Shown here in pieces: positions 55,345 through 64,000 of a stretch of DNA of 64,000 bases. The notes under the pieces are model-generated. The model was not told the origin of the DNA. It worked only from the letters and a program-made list of their open reading frames with translations, and made no database searches. Source of the stretch: Tenrec ecaudatus (lineage: Eukaryota; Chordata; Mammalia; Afrosoricida; Tenrecidae); NCBI RefSeq assembly GCF_050624435.1, contig NC_134542.1:9383497-9447496 (forward strand), written 5' to 3'. Numbering within the stretch: position 1 is the stretch's first letter; each line of letters starts with the position of its first letter. A program made the translations under genes and the position numbers.

Positions 55345-55560
55345 CTAATCATTTTATTGGAGGGCTCTTACAAATCTTATAACAATCCATTATTCAGTAG
55401 TACTAAGCACACTTGTACATAGGTTGCCGTCAACATTTCCAAAATATTTTCTTTCTACTTGAGTCCTTGGCATTAGTTCATTTTATATTCTTTACTTTGC
55501 TTTCATGATCGTCCCACCTTTAAGTGATTTCAGGGGATTATTGGCTGTTTATCTGTTGTT
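55345..55560 (-). mobile_element. L1 3' end, minus strand
   Basis: Begins 'aatcattttattggagggct', the reverse complement of the tail at 55288-55306, and continues 'cttataacaatccattattc'. The two L1 tails face each other about 40 bp apart. Confidence 0.75.
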
Positions 55561-55629
55561 TTCTCTAATAATTCAAATGTGAAGTTTCTTACAACTTTGG
55601 CTGAGCCCAAAGTTAACTGCAGTGCTTCA

Positions 55630-55787
55630 AGTGGTGACAATAGGGACATTTAAGAGACCCTAGGGAGAGAAAGATGAGGCTTTCTACTCCTCTACTCCGT
55701 AAAGAGAAACCCACAGGTAGAGGTCTACCCTGACTGTAGATGGTCACTAGGGGTTGGAACTGAATCGATGGCAGTGAGATCGAGTTT
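55630..55787 (+). mobile_element. AfroSINE, 3' two thirds
   Basis: Centre 'gagagaaagatgaggctttc' and tail 'ggttggaactgaatcgatgg', directly followed by another SINE head. Confidence 0.75.
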
Positions 55788-55905
55788 GGAGTGGCGCAGC
55801 GGTTAAGTGCTCAGATGCTAAGGAAGCAGTGGGTTGTTTTGTCCCGCCAGCTGCTGTTGGGAAGACGATGTGACCGTCTGTCTTTGTGAAGAGTACGGCC
55901 TTTTT
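55788..55905 (+). mobile_element. AfroSINE, 5' half
   Basis: Head TTGGAGTGGCGCAGCGGTTAAG. The copy stops at about 55905. A matching SINE tail occurs at 56185-56265, so about 280 bp of other sequence may have split it. Confidence 0.65.
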
Positions 55906-56184
55906 TCACGGGATAAAGCCCTTACGGAATATAGAGTCTACCACCAAGATCGCAACGGTTGAATCAAAGCGCTGGTTTGCTTTGGCAATCATTTTTAGAT
56001 CACCCTCTGTGCTTTCCAATTCCCTGCTATCAGTTATGGGTAATAATGTCCCCATTGACTCACCATTCCCAGAAAGGTGAAGCGCAGAGTTGCACATCAA
56101 TTTATCAGGAAGGAATTCATTCATTTCTCATGTACCTTCATTGTTACAGGACTTTGATTTCATTCATTCCCATCTCAGAGCTAG

Positions 56185-56265
56185 TCCAATGGACCAGGTC
56201 GACTTTGTTCTAGAGGGTGGCCATGAGTTGGAATGGACCCAATGACAATGGATTTGGGTTTGGTT
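56185..56265 (+). mobile_element. AfroSINE, 3' tail
   Basis: 'gtggccatgagttggaatgg' then CAATGGATTTGGGTTTGG. Possibly the other half of 55788-55905. Confidence 0.6.
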
Positions 56266-56269
56266 GAAT

Positions 56270-57330
56270 ATGGCCTTAGAATTTTATTGGGCTAAGCTGT
56301 TTGCTTGCTTTATCACCATTGATTACCACAATCGTTTTAGATGATTACTACTGCTATTGCTGTTTTCTAGCAAAGGAGAGGGAGGATTGTCCAGGTCAGC
56401 TTGTTTAGAGAGGCAGCCAGGATTAGGACGCTGGCCTGTCTAACACTAGCAAGGATGCCACAACCTTGGCAATGATGTCTGAGGCTTCAGATACCTGTCA
56501 CCTCTCGTCCACGCCCTCATCTGCACAGCAGGGCTGGAGACGTTTGTTTCTTCCTTTAAATAAAACGGAACCAAAGTTCTTGTCTCTGTAGATAAGCTTG
56601 TGTCTTAACGTATTTGACCCCGAGCTCAAATGAGTCTACAGAGGGACACGGATAAAGTGTAGTGGATGTTATACTTTTTGCCCTGTCTACAGTCTGTTTT
56701 CTTTCAAAAGTTTATCTCAGTCTGGAAGTAATGAATTCCCCTGACCTTTTATCTTCGGGCTCTGGTTTGTGGTTTTGGATGCTTTCCAAGATCAACTGAG
56801 CAATGATGTGGTTTGGCATTTTAAGCAGCTAATACAGTATCAAGCTGGCTGATTGTGAAAGCAATTAATGCTTGAATGAAGTCCTCATCCTACTGAATTA
56901 TGCTCTCCTCTCCCCTTTTAAAAAATGCGATCGGATGATTACAGGCAGCCTTCCAAATTCCAGTCCCAGTTAACTGTGGGGTTTGCTTCCAAGATATTTT
57001 TGTTTTCTTGACCGAAGAGGAAATTGGTTTTAAATTCATAAGACCATTTTACATGGAGCGAAAGAGAATCTCTATCTCAACGTAAAATAACCTTTAGAGT
57101 TACTAATTAATTTGATGTTTCCTCTGGCCTTGTCGTTTCCATTGGGTCCAAGAGAGGAAATGAAGGACAGTGACTGAAATTTGAATGATTGATTTAATGA
57201 TGTGTATGTAAGTCAGCATAAATGAATGCCAATGCCAGTTTATATTACCTTCAGTGTTAGGCATCCCATAGACTTCTTTTCCATGGCTGACTTCAATAAT
57301 TGAGAGTTTATGAGACATTCCTAAGAAAAG
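56270..57330. promoter_or_regulatory. Repeat-poor intronic stretch, candidate enhancer
   Basis: About 1 kb with no recognised SINE, RTE or L1. AT-rich homeodomain-like sites occur (GCAATTAATGC at about 56861, ACTAATTAATTTG at about 57101). The function is inferred from repeat depletion only. Confidence 0.25.
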
Positions 57331-57331
57331 T

Positions 57332-57400
57332 CGTGTGTGTGTGAGTATGTGTGTGAGTGTGTGTGTGAGTGTGTGTGTGTGTGAGTGTGAGTGTGTGTGT

Positions 57401-57436
<36 letters not shown>
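57332..57436 (+). repeat. (GT)n with GTGA variants
   Basis: GT array with recurrent GTGAGT interruptions at irregular spacing. Confidence 0.95.
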
Positions 57437-57437
<1 letters not shown>

Positions 57438-57439
57438 GA

Positions 57440-58249
57440 AGGACATGGGAATATCCAGTTAATGGGCAGATAGAATTTATACTCTCACTTCACAATTGGG
57501 TTAGGGCTGCTTTTGACTCCTATATAAATAGAAATATTCATACCGATTGATAAACCTTTCTCTCTCTCCCTCTTTCTCTGTCTCCCTCTTTTTTCTTCTC
57601 TCCCTCTGTTTGCCTGTCTCTCTTCCCCCATCACACACACTTGGAAGGACCTGAACAGCTTTCCACTTGCCTGAGAGTCAATGGTTCACAAGGATTACTT
57701 GTTAGGGGGCTATTCAAACCCGACTAGATAACTGCTGATTTTAGGAAAAAGGGAGGGGGATTTGTCTCATTGTTTTTCCAAGTAGATGGTTACTGGGCTG
57801 TCATTAAAGCCTCCAGTCACAGCCTTGTGGTCAGAATAACGTTTGCCAGGTCACCTCAGCGAGGCAATATTTCTGGGGAACAGTTGTAGCTGAATGAAAG
57901 GGTGAGCAGAGCACTTTGTACAACATCTTCTCGTCCATCGGAGAAATTCACAATTGTAGCCCTGTTTGAACGGGTGAACCCCTTCACCCCCATTTTACAA
58001 AACTGTCAAATGTTGCTGACTTAATAGTTTTTCCTCATATTCTTTTCCATATTTCAGAAAAAGACGATTTTTAAAGTTTGATTTGTGTTTCTCTTACTAA
58101 TCACTAGATGCCAAGGGATCCCTTCCTTCCCAAAGTAGATGTTTCTTACTCTTACATGACCAGCCATGTTGTTTTAAATTGTTCATATTAAAGTGTGGTT
58201 TTAAAATTCCAAAATAAAGCAAAAGCCTGGAAGACCATCGTCTATACCA
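57440..58249. other. Stretch without recognised features
   Basis: A CT-rich tract lies at 57555-57630. No gene was recognised. Confidence 0.3.
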
Positions 58250-58362
58250 CAAGTCAGTAAACCTTTTAGAATTTGCTGGCCACACAATCTGTCCCAACTC
58301 AACTGCGATGTTGTGGTGTAGAAACAGACCCACAGGAAATGGGCATGGCTGCGCTTCAATAA
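58250..58362 (+). mobile_element. Old hAT MITE (MER1-like), first piece
   Basis: 'gtaaaccttttagaatttgc', 'acacaatctgtcccaactca' and 'aaatgggcatggctgcgctt' resemble an ancient mammalian hAT-Charlie MITE. It is split by the SINE that follows. Confidence 0.5.
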
Positions 58363-58580
58363 GGTGTCCTGCTGGCATAGTGGTAGTGGTTACACATCGG
58401 GCTGCTAACCTCAGAAGGTCAGAAGTTTGAAACCACCAGCCTCTCATCAGGTGAAAGAGGAGGCTTTCTATGCCTGTAGAGAGTTACAGTCTCGGAAACC
58501 CAGGGTCCCAATTATAGCCTGTCCTAAAGGGTTGCTATGAGTCTCCATCGACTTGGTGACAGTGAGTGTAGTTTGGTTTA
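58363..58580 (+). mobile_element. AfroSINE (family A), nested
   Basis: A complete copy. GCTTCAATAA occurs on both sides (about 58352-58361 and 58587-58596), a 10-bp target duplication inside the older hAT element. Confidence 0.85.
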
Positions 58581-58583
58581 CAG

Positions 58584-58650
58584 GGTGCTTCAATAAAACT
58601 TTATTTAGAAAAGTAGATGGCTGGATAAATTGGCCCAAGGGTTGTTTGCT
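58584..58650 (+). mobile_element. Old hAT MITE (MER1-like), second piece
   Basis: 'caataaaactttatttagaa' and 'ataaattggcccaagg' continue the element from 58250-58362. Confidence 0.5.
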
Positions 58651-58679
58651 CTATAGGTGTGGGTTTATCTGCCTTCTTT

Positions 58680-58735
58680 GACCCTTCAGGGAGAAAGACG
58701 AGGCTTTCTACTCCCTTGTGTTACTCATAAAGGGT
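58680..58735 (+). mobile_element. AfroSINE, first piece
   Basis: 'cagggagaaagacgaggctt' and 'tctactccc' belong to the SINE centre. The copy is interrupted by an RTE tip. Confidence 0.6.
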
Positions 58736-58852
58736 TAGGATGATGTAGGACTGGGTGGTGCTTTGTTCTGTGTGCACAGGGTCTTATGAGTCAGAACTAA
58801 CGCCACGGCACCGAACAACCATAACAACGACGGCAACAACAATAACAACAAC
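58736..58852 (+). mobile_element. RTE-type 3' tip nested in AfroSINE
   Basis: 'aggatgatgtaggactgggt' through 'cttatgagtcagaactaacg', ending in an (AAC)-rich tail. Confidence 0.65.
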
Positions 58853-58935
58853 AGCACAGAGTTTCCGTCTTGGAAACGCACAGTTCTACACTGGCACACA
58901 GGATAGCTAGCAGTCGGAATACACTGAAGCGCCAT
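58853..58935 (+). mobile_element. AfroSINE, second piece
   Basis: 'cacagagtttccgtcttgga' and the tail 'gatagctagcagtcggaata' continue the copy from 58680. Confidence 0.6.
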
Positions 58936-59469
58936 GAGCTTGTTTGGGTTTGAAGTATTCTCTCTCCTCGTTCCATTTCTGCTTCGCTGTTTCGCTCCTT
59001 TAGGCAGAGGAAGACCCTGTGCCTGCCTTCTTCCTCACCGTTGTTTAAGCCCCATTCCCCCCTGTGAGTGCTGTGCTACTTCTCCATTGGTTCCTTCCCT
59101 GCTCCTCCCTGAAGGTTTTACCGTGGGATGTGTGGGCGGTCTGGCGTCTCAAGGACGGGTCAGTTAGCGGGTCTAGACTGAGCGTCTCCCTCCGCTCTCG
59201 CCACATTGGGAAGGTCCTTCCTGGTGCTGTGCTCCCAGCGAAAGAGGGTGACCTTCTCAGATTAAGCAGCGTCCTTATTGGCTTTGCCCCTTGACGCAGG
59301 GTTTGTGGGAGGGCCATCTCCACAAAGCTCTGACTCACCACTATATCTGGGATGCTCTTCCTTGACCCTCTGAATCCCCTAGAAGTATTTTTTATACCTG
59401 TCATCGTGAGGGGCCTCCTGGCTCTACTCTGGGTTTTTTTTCCTGTTACTTGCTTTGCCTTGTTGTGAG
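58936..59469. other. Stretch without recognised features
   Basis: No repeat was named. The minus-strand open frame from the RTE copy below runs on through this stretch to 59045 without known similarity. Confidence 0.3.
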
Positions 59470-59900
59470 TAAGCATCATTGAGTTGGCATCCACTGAGAC
59501 CTGTGCACAGACGAATGACTCATTGCACCGTGCCGCGCAGTCCTCGCAGCAGCTCCTATTCCTGAGCGCAGAGAAGCAGCCACCGTGTCGATCCATCTCG
59601 CCCCGGGCCTGTCTCTCCTTTACCACTTCACCCAACATGATGTCCTTCTCCAGGGGCTGGTCTCTCCTGACAATGTTCCCAAAGTGTGTAAGACCAAGTC
59701 TCGCCATCCTTTCCCCTAAGGAGCACCCTGGCCTCATTTCTTCCAGTACTGATCGATCTGCCATGTGAAGCAGTGCATGGTACTTTCACTCTTCTTCTCT
59801 AGCACCATAATTCAAATGCATCTGTTCTTCGGCGTTCCTTGTTCACTGCCTAACTTTCATACACAGGTTGTGCAATGGGGAATTCCATGGCTTTCTGGGG
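59470..59900 (-). pseudogene. RTE/Bov-B-like RT C-terminus and 3' end
   Basis: The minus-strand open frame 59764-59045 (239 codons) starts with residues similar to the Bov-B RT C-terminus: LEEMRPGCSLGERMARLGL, then FGNIVRRDQPLEKDIMLGEV. The similarity ends after about 90 residues, so the rest of the frame is chance readthrough. Upstream DNA to about 59900 is RTE as well. It is the best-preserved RTE protein remnant in the window. Confidence 0.7.
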
Positions 59901-59990
59901 GAGGGAATTGATGTTAGGAGGTTTCGACTTTTAAAAGAGGGGCCTCTTAAAGTTCATACCTGACTTGACCTTGCTGGTCACTCTCCAGAC

Positions 59991-60187
59991 CAGCAGTTCT
60001 CAACCTGTGGGTCACGACCCCTTTAGAGGTTGAGTGACCCTTTCACAGGGGTCACCCAATTCATAACCGTGGCTAAATTATAGTGATGAAGCAGCAGCGA
60101 AAATAATTTTATGATGGGAGGGAGGGTCACCACAAAACGAGGAACTGTATTAAAGGGTCGCGGCATTAGGAAGGTTGAGAACCACTG
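59991..60187 (+). mobile_element. SPIN-like hAT MITE, copy 3
   Basis: The ends CAGCAGTTCTCAACC and GGTTGAGAACCACTG are inverted repeats. Flanks CTCCAGAC (59983-59990) and CCCTAAAC (60188-60195) differ at three positions, all transitions, consistent with a worn duplication. The interior equals the reverse complement of copy 2. Confidence 0.85.
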
Positions 60188-60486
60188 CCCTAAACATAAT
60201 GTAGCTTTCTCTGAACCAGATACTTATTGCCAACATGGCCAGTGAGTAAATCATTTGTAGACTTGGGTGCTTACCTGGCATTACCAAGCCATTTTCAGGG
60301 TGTCCTGTTGTCACCGGTTGACATGAAATCTTGTTCAAAGATGATATATGTACATTTTTTTAAAAACATAGTCTTTGGTTTTTCTCTCCACACAAAGTAC
60401 TGAAGAGAAAATGTCTTGAAGCATTTTTCCAGCTCTGCCCTAAGCTGTGTCTCCGGTCCATCCAGCCACATGACCATTTCTTGAGG

Positions 60487-60705
60487 AGGCCCAGATGGCA
60501 CCATCCTGACTTTTTCCCATGGGTTAAGCATTTGGCTGCTAATCGGAAGGTTGCCACTTTGAGCCCACCAACCTCTCCGTGGGAGAATGATGAGGTAGTC
60601 TGCTTCTGTAAAAACTTACTGCCCCAGAGATCCCATGGGGCCATCTGCTCTGTCCGTTTGGGTCACTGTGGGTCGGAATTGACTTGATGGCAGGGAGTGG
60701 CTTCA
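60487..60705 (+). mobile_element. AfroSINE (family A)
   Basis: Head through 'ggctgctaatcggaaggttg' and tail 'gggtcactgtgggtcggaat', then GATGGCAGGGAGTGG. Confidence 0.8.
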
Positions 60706-60709
60706 TGGC

Positions 60710-61424
60710 AGTCTTTTTTGGTGTGGGCCTCCTCGGTTTACATGGGATAACCTACTGGCTAGCTTGCTTGAATGATTTTTATGTCTCCTCTCTGCAGCCC
60801 CGTCCACTCAAACCTGTACGAGAACTTCAGTGTCACGGTCAGGCTTCAGCCCTTTGACCTCAAATAATGAGACTACAGGTCAGTTCTGGTGACACTGGAG
60901 GAACATGACAATGCCCGTGTTCCAGGAACTATTTAGAAAATTGATATCAGAATTCTATTATTTTTTTGGTGATCTAAATGGGTTTTTATTAAGGAGAGAA
61001 GGTGAGAGAGAGAGAAGAGAGGAGAAGAGAAAGAGGGGAGAGAAAGGGGAGGGGGAAAGAAAGGATTGAGAAAGAGAGAGAGAGACCACAGCAAAAGAGC
61101 CAGAATTCTATTTTTAAAAAGGAGTGAGCAAAGATCAAGAAGAAACAGTAAAAATAAACCTTAAGTTCTGAATGGTGAAAATCTCTACACATGTTAGAAC
61201 ACTTCATCTGCCTACTGTTGGTCCAACTGTGCCTCTCCTCCCCCCAAGTCTCTGGAAGCTTCAGAGATTCAGCCTCTCCCGCTGTTCTACTTCTGTGCAT
61301 GACTTCCAGAACATTGGCCTCTGGCCAGCACCTCCACCCTACCTGGGACCCTAAGTGAAGTAAGGGAAGTTTTGATTGATTTCTCCTCCTGAAGTTGGCC
61401 TTCTGCCTTCCTCCGTTGAGAGGC
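60710..61424. other. Stretch without named features
   Basis: Contains a purine tract (60995-61084). At 60978-60995 the minus strand has CCTTAATAAAAACCC, a polyadenylation-like signal, suggesting a minus-strand retroelement end that I cannot name. Confidence 0.3.
60995..61084 (+). repeat. Purine-rich (GA)n tract
   Basis: About 90 bp nearly pure A/G with GAGAGA and GGAGAAG units. Confidence 0.9.
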
Positions 61425-61610
61425 TCACTGGCTTCAAGTGTGTTCCATTGCTAACTTGAAGGTTGCGGTTCAAAGCTACCAAGAGAAAGATGAAGCAGCC
61501 CATCTCCATAAGGATTTACAATCTCAGAAATCATGTAGAGAAGTTCTATGTTATCTTAGAGTCACCCTAGGCATCACAATCGATTGGAGTACAGTGAGTG
61601 GGTTAAGGGC
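61425..61610 (+). mobile_element. AfroSINE (family A), diverged
   Basis: Box B region 'gaaggttgcggttcaaagct', centre 'agagaaagatgaagcagccc' and a worn tail. Confidence 0.65.
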
Positions 61611-61614
61611 CCCT

Positions 61615-62175
61615 CCTTTGGAATCTACAGGATCAGGGATGGAGACTTGCATCTGGAGAACTGAGTGATGAAGAGGGGCAGGGAACCTTATAGTCAAGGT
61701 ATCAGGCAGAGGGTTGGGGAGAGATTGGATTGGAGATAGCCAACTAAAGTGAGAAATAGCAGGATACCCCTGCCATGTCAGCATTCACAGCATTATGGTA
61801 CATATGGTGCTGTGGATGCCCAGTCTGTGAGGTCACGGGGGGTGGGGTGGGGGTGGGGGGTTGTGTGTAACTCAATGGTCTGTGGAGTTAGTATCACTGG
61901 CGACATTGGCTGCTGGTGGACCGTGAGCATTGCTGGGTTTCTCAGTGGGCCTGTGCGCTGCTCTCCAGCTGGGCAGAGCAAGGTGAAGGTGTAAAGATGT
62001 TTCATGCCCTTCCTGGTGCTTGGGTGTTGGGTTTGTGCTGGCACACTGCGTGGGGTGACAAATTAGCAACTTACAAGGCCATATTGTTTCATGCTGGGTG
62101 GACTTCAGTGTTAAAAAGTAAAGTTCATATGAAACAAAATGAAAGAAATCAAGAGGAATAATGAAGGGCACACCC
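61615..62175. other. Stretch without recognised features
   Basis: A G-rich patch (GGGGTGGGGTGGGGGTGGGG-like) occurs at 61838-61860. No gene was recognised. Confidence 0.3.
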
Positions 62176-62179
62176 GCAT

Positions 62180-62310
62180 GCACACACGCACGCACGCACA
62201 CACACACGAGGGGACTTCAAACATTTTGTGGAAATAGTCCATTATTTTTATATTACATTTTCCATAAACTCTTTGAAGCCCCGTGTGTGTGTGTGTATGT
62301 GTGTGTTTAT
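62180..62310. repeat. Small palindromic MITE between (CA)n and (GT)n
   Basis: GGGGACTTCAAACATTTTGTGG (from about 62210) and CCATAAACTCTTTGAAGCCCC (to about 62282) are imperfect inverted repeats of a roughly 73-bp element. The left flank is (CA)n and the right flank (GT)n, extending the palindrome outward to about 130 bp. It resembles a mariner-type MITE. Confidence 0.65.
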
Positions 62311-62319
62311 CAAATATAA

Positions 62320-62717
62320 ATACCACCAAAGATCAACGGATGCACTTGAATTAGGGGCTGGTAATGAATATTGAAAGTTTCTTGGGCTGCTGGAAGGACA
62401 AACAGCTACTTCATGAAAGGAGCACAACCCACATGCTCTCAGGAGCAAGACTGGTGAGACTTGGTCGCGTGTACTTTGGACAAGTTAAGAGCTGGGACTG
62501 GCCGCTGAGAAGGATATCATGCTTGGTAGAAGGCCAGTGAAAAGGAAGCCTGCCCTTGAGAAGATGGATCAGAGCAGAGGCTGCAACAATAAGCTCAAAG
62601 ACAACGTCAGTTCCGAGGATGACAGTGATGAGGCTTGGTTAATGCTTCTTGCTGTTGTACAAAGGGTCACTATGAGCAGGCAGTGGCTTGATGGCACCTT
62701 TACAACAGCAACAATGT
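62320..62717 (+). mobile_element. RTE/Bov-B-like LINE, 3' end
   Basis: 'ggaaggacaaacagctactt', 'ggatatcatgcttggtagaa' and the terminus 'ggcttgatggcacctttaca' then ACAGCAACAA. 5'-truncated. Confidence 0.75.
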
Positions 62718-62958
62718 ATGTGTGTGAGTGCACACATGTATATTTATGCACATACATTTAATGTTTACACGCAGCACATATGTATGAGTGCACACATCTA
62801 TATTTATGCACATATAGTTATGTTTACGTTGCAGTACATGTGTGTGAGTGCATACGTGTATATTTATGCACACACATTCATGTGTAGGTTGCACTACGCA
62901 TGTATGTGTTAGTGCACATATGTGCATTTATGCACATACATTTGTTTACATTGCAGCC
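62711..62958 (+). repeat. 60-bp minisatellite
   Basis: Four copies of a 60-bp unit containing GTGAGTGCACACATGTATATTTATGCACA, with starts (GAGTG) at 62726, 62786, 62846 and about 62910. Because 60 is a multiple of 3, frames stay open on both strands and give false Cys/His/Tyr-rich peptides. Confidence 0.92.
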
Positions 62959-63460
62959 ACTGTGCCAATCCATCTTCTTGAGGGTCTTATTCTTTTGATT
63001 GCCCCTCCACTCGTTCAAGCAGCATGTCCTTTTCCAGGGATTGGTCTCTTGTGATAGCATGTCCAAGACATGGCAGACAGTCTCGCCATCCTTCCTTCTA
63101 AGGAGTATTCTGCTAGTACTTCTTCTAAGGACAATCTGCTTGTTCTTTTGGAAGTCCATCTACCTTCAACAGTGTTCTCTAGCACCATGGTTCAAATTAT
63201 TGATTCTTCCTTGGTCTGTCCAAGTTTCCCATGCTATGAAGGAATTGAAAACACCATGGCTTGAGTCACGTTCAACTTGGTTCTCAATGTAACATCTTTG
63301 CTTTTCAAAACTCTCAAGAGTTCTTGGCAGCCGATTTAATCGATGTAATGTGCCACTTTATCTCTTGCCTGCTGCTTTCATGGACATTGCTTGTAGGTTT
63401 TCCATCGTAAAACTAAGACTGGCGGTTCACCTTGCTGGGGAGTCTGAGCACCTTTAAATC
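62959..63460 (-). mobile_element. RTE/Bov-B-like LINE, 3' half
   Basis: The minus strand runs from the 3' block ('gccactgtgccaatccatct') through the C-terminal coding remnant to 'tgcctgctgctttcatggac'. This is one of the longer continuous RTE pieces. Confidence 0.75.
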
Positions 63461-63596
63461 CTTGTTTATCAGCCAAGACTCAATACTCTAGTTTATTATT
63501 ATTAATTATTATTCTTTCTTTCTCTTCCCTTCCCTCCCTCATCTTACCTCTCTTTAGAGTTTTGAAAAGCAAAGATGTTCTTGTGCAACAAATTAA

Positions 63597-64000
63597 AAAC
63601 ATCATTTTATTGGGGCTCATGCAACTCTGATCACAATCCATCCATCCATCCATTGTGTCAAGCACATTTGTACATTTGTTGCCATCATCATTTCTAAACA
63701 TTTTCTTTCTACTTGAACCCTTGGTATCAGCCCCTCATTTCTCCCCCTCCCTACCCCTTGATAATTTATAATTTATTATTATTTTTTCAGGTCTTACACT
63801 GACTGATGTCTCCCTTCACCCACTTTTCTGTTGTCAGTTCCCCAGGGATAGGTTATATGTAGATCATTGTGATTGTTTCCCCCTTTCTCCCCCCACCTTT
63901 CCCTTACCTTCCTGATATCACTACTCTCATTATTGGTCCTGAGGGGTTTATCTATCCTGGATTCTTTGTGTTTCCATCTATTATCTGTACCAGTGTACAT
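63597..64000 (-). mobile_element. L1 3' end, continues past the window
   Basis: Begins 'atcattttattggggctcat' (reverse complement of the tail), then 'ctgatcacaatccatccatc', and continues to the end of the window along the same 3' UTR as 3311-3780. Confidence 0.8.

Noticed and set aside
62711..62958. Repeat-protein gene on either strand
   Set aside because: The frames are open only because the satellite period is 60 bp; there is no promoter, exon structure or homology.

Overview
This is mammalian nuclear DNA. It is dense in interspersed repeats, has no bacterial-style operons, and contains only one recognisable coding segment. The repeats point to an afrotherian, most likely a tenrec such as Echinops or a relative. 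They comprise tRNA-derived AfroSINE copies, an RTE/Bov-B-like LINE whose 3' end resembles the SINE tail, an L1 whose 3' UTR recurs many times, and short hAT elements that I recognise as SPIN (Space Invader) MITEs. SPIN is known from tenrecs and only a few other mammalian lineages. The species call is inference.

Layout. Positions 1-13030 are upstream intergenic DNA holding nested RTE, SINE and L1 copies, with a repeat-poor stretch at about 10500-11270. A CpG island at about 13030-13480 carries a ten-codon first coding exon (13430-13459, + strand, reading MWQPATERLQ) followed by a consensus GTAAGG splice donor. I read this as exon 1 of PID1 (phosphotyrosine interaction domain containing 1, NYGGF4). 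The remaining 50.5 kb to the window end would then be its large first intron; I could not find a second PID1 exon. The intron starts with about 3 kb of repeat-poor DNA and then becomes a mosaic of SINEs, RTE fragments, L1 3' ends, one solo LTR with a target duplication, three SPIN copies, microsatellites and minisatellites.

The repeats form a readable history. Older RTE copies were used as landing sites by SINEs, L1 tails and other RTE tails: 1640-2920, 7690-9860, 52580-53830 and 58680-58935 are nested sites. One L1 (3311-5830) has the 5'-inverted structure expected of twin priming. Two TE lineages thought to have entered mammals horizontally, SPIN and Bov-B-type RTE, lie in the same intron. 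No new enzymatic or defence system is visible. The points most worth following are the SPIN copies with target duplications, the nested insertions, a near-perfect 80-bp hairpin at 46601-46680, a minisatellite with four CACGTG boxes exactly 22 bp apart (29564-29668), a patterned CTAC array (31091-31580) and an unclassified repeat family (11870-12195, 26130-26962, 27660-27745). Boundaries of repeats are read by eye and are usually good to about 10-20 bp unless a target duplication is given.
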